A stretch of 64,000 nucleotides of DNA from Paraburkholderia guartelaensis (GTDB lineage Bacteria > Pseudomonadota > Gammaproteobacteria > Burkholderiales > Burkholderiaceae), in the NCBI RefSeq assembly GCF_004353905.1, contig NZ_SMOD01000017.1, positions 105,978 through 169,977 of the forward strand, given 5' to 3'. Every line of letters begins with the position of its first letter. The stretch's first letter is position 1. Position numbers and translations under genes: made by a program. Shown here piece after piece: positions 61,479-64,000 of the stretch. The notes beneath the pieces were generated by a model that worked only from the letters and a program-made list of their open reading frames with translations, did no database searches and was not told the origin of the DNA.

Positions 61479-62087
61479 TTGAATCACCTTCAATTCAACC
61501 GCCATCGACTGGCACTTGCTGATGTTCGGCGATTCGCGGTGCACCTATACCGATTCGACACAACGCGCGAGATGCAATTGAAGGGCTTGCGATTTCCCTT
61601 CGCATCGGCATGGCGGGCCGAAAGAGGGCGCCATGTGCTCACGAGCCGTCTTGGCGGAAAGCAATTGGGCGTGAATGCGCCAATACGCGTTCGTACCGAG
61701 GAAATGTTCGACGTGTGCGCGATACCTGACGAAACCGGCGCGGCTATCGGCTGGCTGGAGCTGGAAATCGACACCTGGACGACGACAACGGAGCCGGACT
61801 GGAGACGTCTGATGCAAGCCTTCTCGCGCAATGGTGGCGGGTTTGGGCTCGCGTTGGCGCAGGACATGTTCAGGCTGCCATGGTACGCGTGGCGAATCGA
61901 AGACGTGGCGCGTGCATTGGGTGTGACGCGGCGCTCGCTTCAGATGGCGCTCTTTCGCGAATCGTATAGCTTCGACGCCGCATTGCGGCGCTGCCGGCGC
62001 CTCAATCAAATGCTGCGCGAAGGCGATGCTCGGTGCCGCTTCGCGGCGATTGCGCGGAGCGCAGCGCAAGAACCGCCGTTCCGGTGA
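61479..62087 (+). CDS. Probable AraC-like helix-turn-helix protein
   Basis: A 202-residue protein whose C-terminal 60 residues resemble one AraC-type helix-turn-helix (WRIEDVARALGVTRRSLQMALFRESYSFDAALRRCRRL). The N-terminal part, with RVRTEEMFDVCAIPDETGAAIGWLELEID, is not recognised. The only early start is a TTG with a weak ribosome site; an ATG is available at 61572. It lies between the aldolase gene and an APC permease and may regulate the permease. A full AraC DNA-binding region has two such motifs; only one is clear here. Confidence 0.6.
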   Translation: MNHLQFNRHRLALADVRRFAVHLYRFDTTREMQLKGLRFPFASAWRAERGRHVLTSRLGGKQLGVNAPIRVRTEEMFDVCAIPDETGAAIGWLELEIDTWTTTTEPDWRRLMQAFSRNGGGFGLALAQDMFRLPWYAWRIEDVARALGVTRRSLQMALFRESYSFDAALRRCRRLNQMLREGDARCRFAAIARSAAQEPPFR

Positions 62088-62119
62088 AATGCCTGCGGGC
62101 AAGGATGACAGGAAGAGAC

Positions 62120-63589
62120 ATGCACGAGACCCCACAAGGAATCAATCGAGGTGACACGGCCATCGCTCTGGGAGAGATGGATTTCGCTCCGCCTGCGGAG
62201 CACCACAAGCGGCGCGACGAGACGCGCGCATCGAATGTTCCAGCAGGCTCACTCGGCTCCAGCCTGAAGCAGCGCCATGTGGTCATGCTTTCGATCGGCG
62301 GAAGCATCGGGGCAGGGCTTTTCGTCGGATCCGGCCACGCGATTGCCGAGGCAGGGCCCGGTGCGATCATCGCCTATCTGCTTGCCAGCCTGCTCGTCGT
62401 GCTCGTGATGCGTATGTTGGGCGAGATGGCCTGCGCGATGCCGGATTCGGGGTCATTCTCGACCTACGCGGGTCGCGCGATCGGTCCGTGGGCCGGCTTC
62501 ATGATTGGCTGGATGTACTGGTGGTATTGGGTGCTCGTGCTGCCGCTCGAGGCCACAGCGGCGGCCAATATTCTGAATAGCTGGTTTCCGCAGATTGAAG
62601 TGTGGAAGTTCTGCGTTGCGGTGACGCTTACGCTGACCATCACAAACCTTGCGAGCGTCAAGCATTACGGCGAGCTTGAGTTCTGGTTTTCGGTCGTGAA
62701 GGTCGCGGCGATCATCTTGTTCATCGTTGGCGGTGTGGCGGCCATTGTGGGTGTCATTCCGGGCGTTCACGTGAATGTCAGCGGCAACGTGTTCGGGCAG
62801 GGCGGATTTCTCCCGCGCGGTTACGCGCCTATCGCGGGAGCCATGCTCACCACCATGTTCACGTTTCTCGGCACGGAAGTCGTGACGATTGCGGCCGCCG
62901 AATCGGCGAACCCGGAAAAGGAAATTTCGCGCGCTATCAGTTCAGTGGTCTGGCGCATCTCGCTGTTTTATATCGGATCGATCTTCGTGATCATCTCGGT
63001 GGTGCCGTGGAATGCGCCGGAACTGACGCGAATCGGCTCTTATCAGGCCGTGCTTCAGGCGATTCACGTTCCTTATGCCAAGCCCCTGATCGACCTGCTG
63101 ATCCTCGTTGCCGTCTGTAGTTGCCTGAATTCGGGGCTCTACACAGCATCACGCATGATTTATTCGCTCGGAGAGAAGAAGCAGGCGCCAGCCATCGTCA
63201 AGCGCACGACGCGTTCAGGCGTTCCTGTGATTGCCGTCCTTGCATCGACATCCGCGGCATTCGCCGGCTGTGCGGCCAATTATCTGGCACCCAAGTATGT
63301 GTTCGAAACGCTGCTGTCCACCACAGGAACGATGGCGTTACTGGTCTATCTGGTGATCGCCGTGAGCCAGTTGCGCATGCGCCGCGCGTTGATCGCATCG
63401 AACAGGCTGCGGGTGCGCATGTGGCTGCATCCGTTCCTCGGGCTTTTCGTCGTGGCGCTGATTGTTCTCGCGTTCCTGGTGATGGTGTGCGGGCAGGCGC
63501 ATCGTAGCGAAGTCGTGTCGACTCTGGGACTGAGCGCGATGCTTGCGATTACCGGGATGCTGGTTGAGCGGCGCCGGCGTAAGCGTTAG
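62120..63589 (+). CDS. APC-family amino acid permease
   Basis: A 489-residue permease with 12 hydrophobic segments. The start at 62120 follows AGGAAGAG. A hydrophilic leader of about 45 residues precedes the APC motif LKQRHVVMLSIGGSIGAGLF; the second block MRMLGEMACAMPDSGSFSTYA and GWMYWWYWVLVL are family features. It belongs with GabP/ProY-type carriers and resembles the permease at 31304-32773. It follows the AraC-like gene after 32 bases and probably imports an amino acid or amine for the locus. A hairpin terminator follows. Confidence 0.87.
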   Translation: MHETPQGINRGDTAIALGEMDFAPPAEHHKRRDETRASNVPAGSLGSSLKQRHVVMLSIGGSIGAGLFVGSGHAIAEAGPGAIIAYLLASLLVVLVMRMLGEMACAMPDSGSFSTYAGRAIGPWAGFMIGWMYWWYWVLVLPLEATAAANILNSWFPQIEVWKFCVAVTLTLTITNLASVKHYGELEFWFSVVKVAAIILFIVGGVAAIVGVIPGVHVNVSGNVFGQGGFLPRGYAPIAGAMLTTMFTFLGTEVVTIAAAESANPEKEISRAISSVVWRISLFYIGSIFVIISVVPWNAPELTRIGSYQAVLQAIHVPYAKPLIDLLILVAVCSCLNSGLYTASRMIYSLGEKKQAPAIVKRTTRSGVPVIAVLASTSAAFAGCAANYLAPKYVFETLLSTTGTMALLVYLVIAVSQLRMRRALIASNRLRVRMWLHPFLGLFVVALIVLAFLVMVCGQAHRSEVVSTLGLSAMLAITGMLVERRRRKR

Positions 63590-63629
63590 ATAGTCTCGTT
63601 GATCCGCGAAAAGCGAAGGTAAGGCGGTT

Positions 63630-63657
63630 AAGGGCCTGTCACACTGACGGGCCTTTG
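63630..63657 (+). terminator. Intrinsic terminator after the APC permease
   Basis: AAGGGCCTGTCA pairs with TGACGGGCCTTT across a CAC loop, giving a 12-bp stem with two wobble pairs. A T-rich stretch (GTCTTTCGTCC then TTTATTT) follows. It sits 40 bases after the permease stop codon and fits an intrinsic terminator well. Confidence 0.75.
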
Positions 63658-63703
63658 TCTTTCGTCCTTTATTTAACATAATATAATTTATCGCACTTTT
63701 GTG

Positions 63704-64000
63704 TTGTAGTGGCTAAGTAGAAATGTCCGCTTTTGGCCAAGTTCAAATGTCCGCTTTCGAGTTGCCCGTAGCCTGACCGGCCGCTGGAGGTCCAGCGCCG
63801 GAGCTGCGATGGCTGCAACAGAACGGATAACCATGACGATGTGCGAGCTGGACAGATTCAAGGTCATTGAGGACGTGGTGGACGGCAGGCTTACGCCAAC
63901 GCGCGCCGCGGAACGTCTCGGGCTGACGACCCGGCAGATCCGGCGGCTGGTGGCGCGACTCCGCGAGCATGGGCCGCAAGGCCTCGTGTCACGCAAGCGT
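63704..64000 (+). mobile_element. Left end of an insertion sequence (ISNCY-type)
   Basis: A sharp change near 63700 is followed by TGTAGTGGCTAAGTAGAAAT and two copies of AAATGTCCGCTTT (from about 63721 and 63745), the terminal pattern I recognise from ISNCY-family elements in Burkholderia-type genomes. A transposase frame begins about 105 bases in. The right end, target duplication and most of the transposase are outside the window, so the element's integrity cannot be judged. Confidence 0.7.
63809..64000 (+). CDS. Transposase N-terminus (ISNCY-type), truncated by the window edge
   Basis: The frame is open from the ATG at 63809 (a second in-frame ATG is at 63833) to the edge, giving 64 residues. 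The helix-turn-helix CELDRFKVIEDVVDGRL then AAERLGLTTRQIRRLVARLR and EHGPQGLVSRKR is the standard N-terminus of these transposases. The catalytic DDE domain would lie beyond 64000. GGAG lies six bases before the first ATG. Confidence 0.72.
   Translation, partial: MAATERITMTMCELDRFKVIEDVVDGRLTPTRAAERLGLTTRQIRRLVARLREHGPQGLVSRKR

Overview
The window is GC-rich DNA with tightly packed, often overlapping catabolic operons, dedicated regulators beside nearly every operon and many transporters. Gene content and order (phn genes for aminoethylphosphonate, sauRSTU, xsc-pta-tauE, MocR-type regulators, an ISNCY-type element) point to a soil or plant-associated member of the Burkholderiaceae, most likely Burkholderia, Paraburkholderia or Caballeronia. 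This is judged from family recognition only; no search was run. I see no rRNA, tRNA, CRISPR array, phage module or replication origin.

Region 1 (1-9165, minus strand) is a 2-aminoethylphosphonate operon in the order phnW-phnA-phnY-phnS-phnT-phnU-phnV, followed by the start of a further gene that runs off the left edge and resembles a class III PLP-fold enzyme of the PbfA kind. A DeoR-type regulator lies upstream. Short TTGTGGCAAAT-like sites precede phnW, lie at the regulator's start and precede the divergent DMGDH/SARDH-like flavoenzyme (9457-11937), suggesting one regulon. A LysR regulator and a Nudix hydrolase follow.

Region 2 (13457-18997) is sauRSTU for sulfoacetate: an IclR regulator, acylating sulfoacetaldehyde dehydrogenase, AMP-forming CoA ligase and MFS permease, with a perfect 15-bp inverted repeat in the sauR-sauS gap. 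The sulfite-releasing half of the pathway is 18 kb away (35598-39373, minus strand: xsc, pta, tauE), preceded by an NTF2-like gene and a MocR/TauR-type regulator, with a divergent taurine-type ABC transporter (42212-44881). Together these would take sulfoacetate or taurine-derived sulfoacetaldehyde to acetyl-CoA and export sulfite.

Region 3 (19106-35537) lies between the sulfonate modules: a beta-hydroxyacid dehydrogenase, a DUF3311/SSS-symporter/amidohydrolase/CobW unit, an IclR/GMC-oxidoreductase/MHS-transporter unit, a flavin amine oxidase, a roughly 600-bp inverted-repeat element, an APC permease and a CobS/CobT-like AAA+/VWA pair without CobN.

Region 4 (44970-63589) has an orphan binding lipoprotein, a DHA2 exporter with a divergent LysR gene, an orphan LivK-type binding protein and a large catabolic locus: GntR regulator; minus-strand operon hyuA-hyuB-udh-like-DAO-SDR-SDR; divergent etfBA, class II aldolase, AraC-like regulator and APC permease. 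Promoter-like boxes beginning TTGACATATGA precede both the livK-type gene and etfB, suggesting common control. The substrate cannot be read from the sequence. The window ends inside an insertion sequence (from about 63704).
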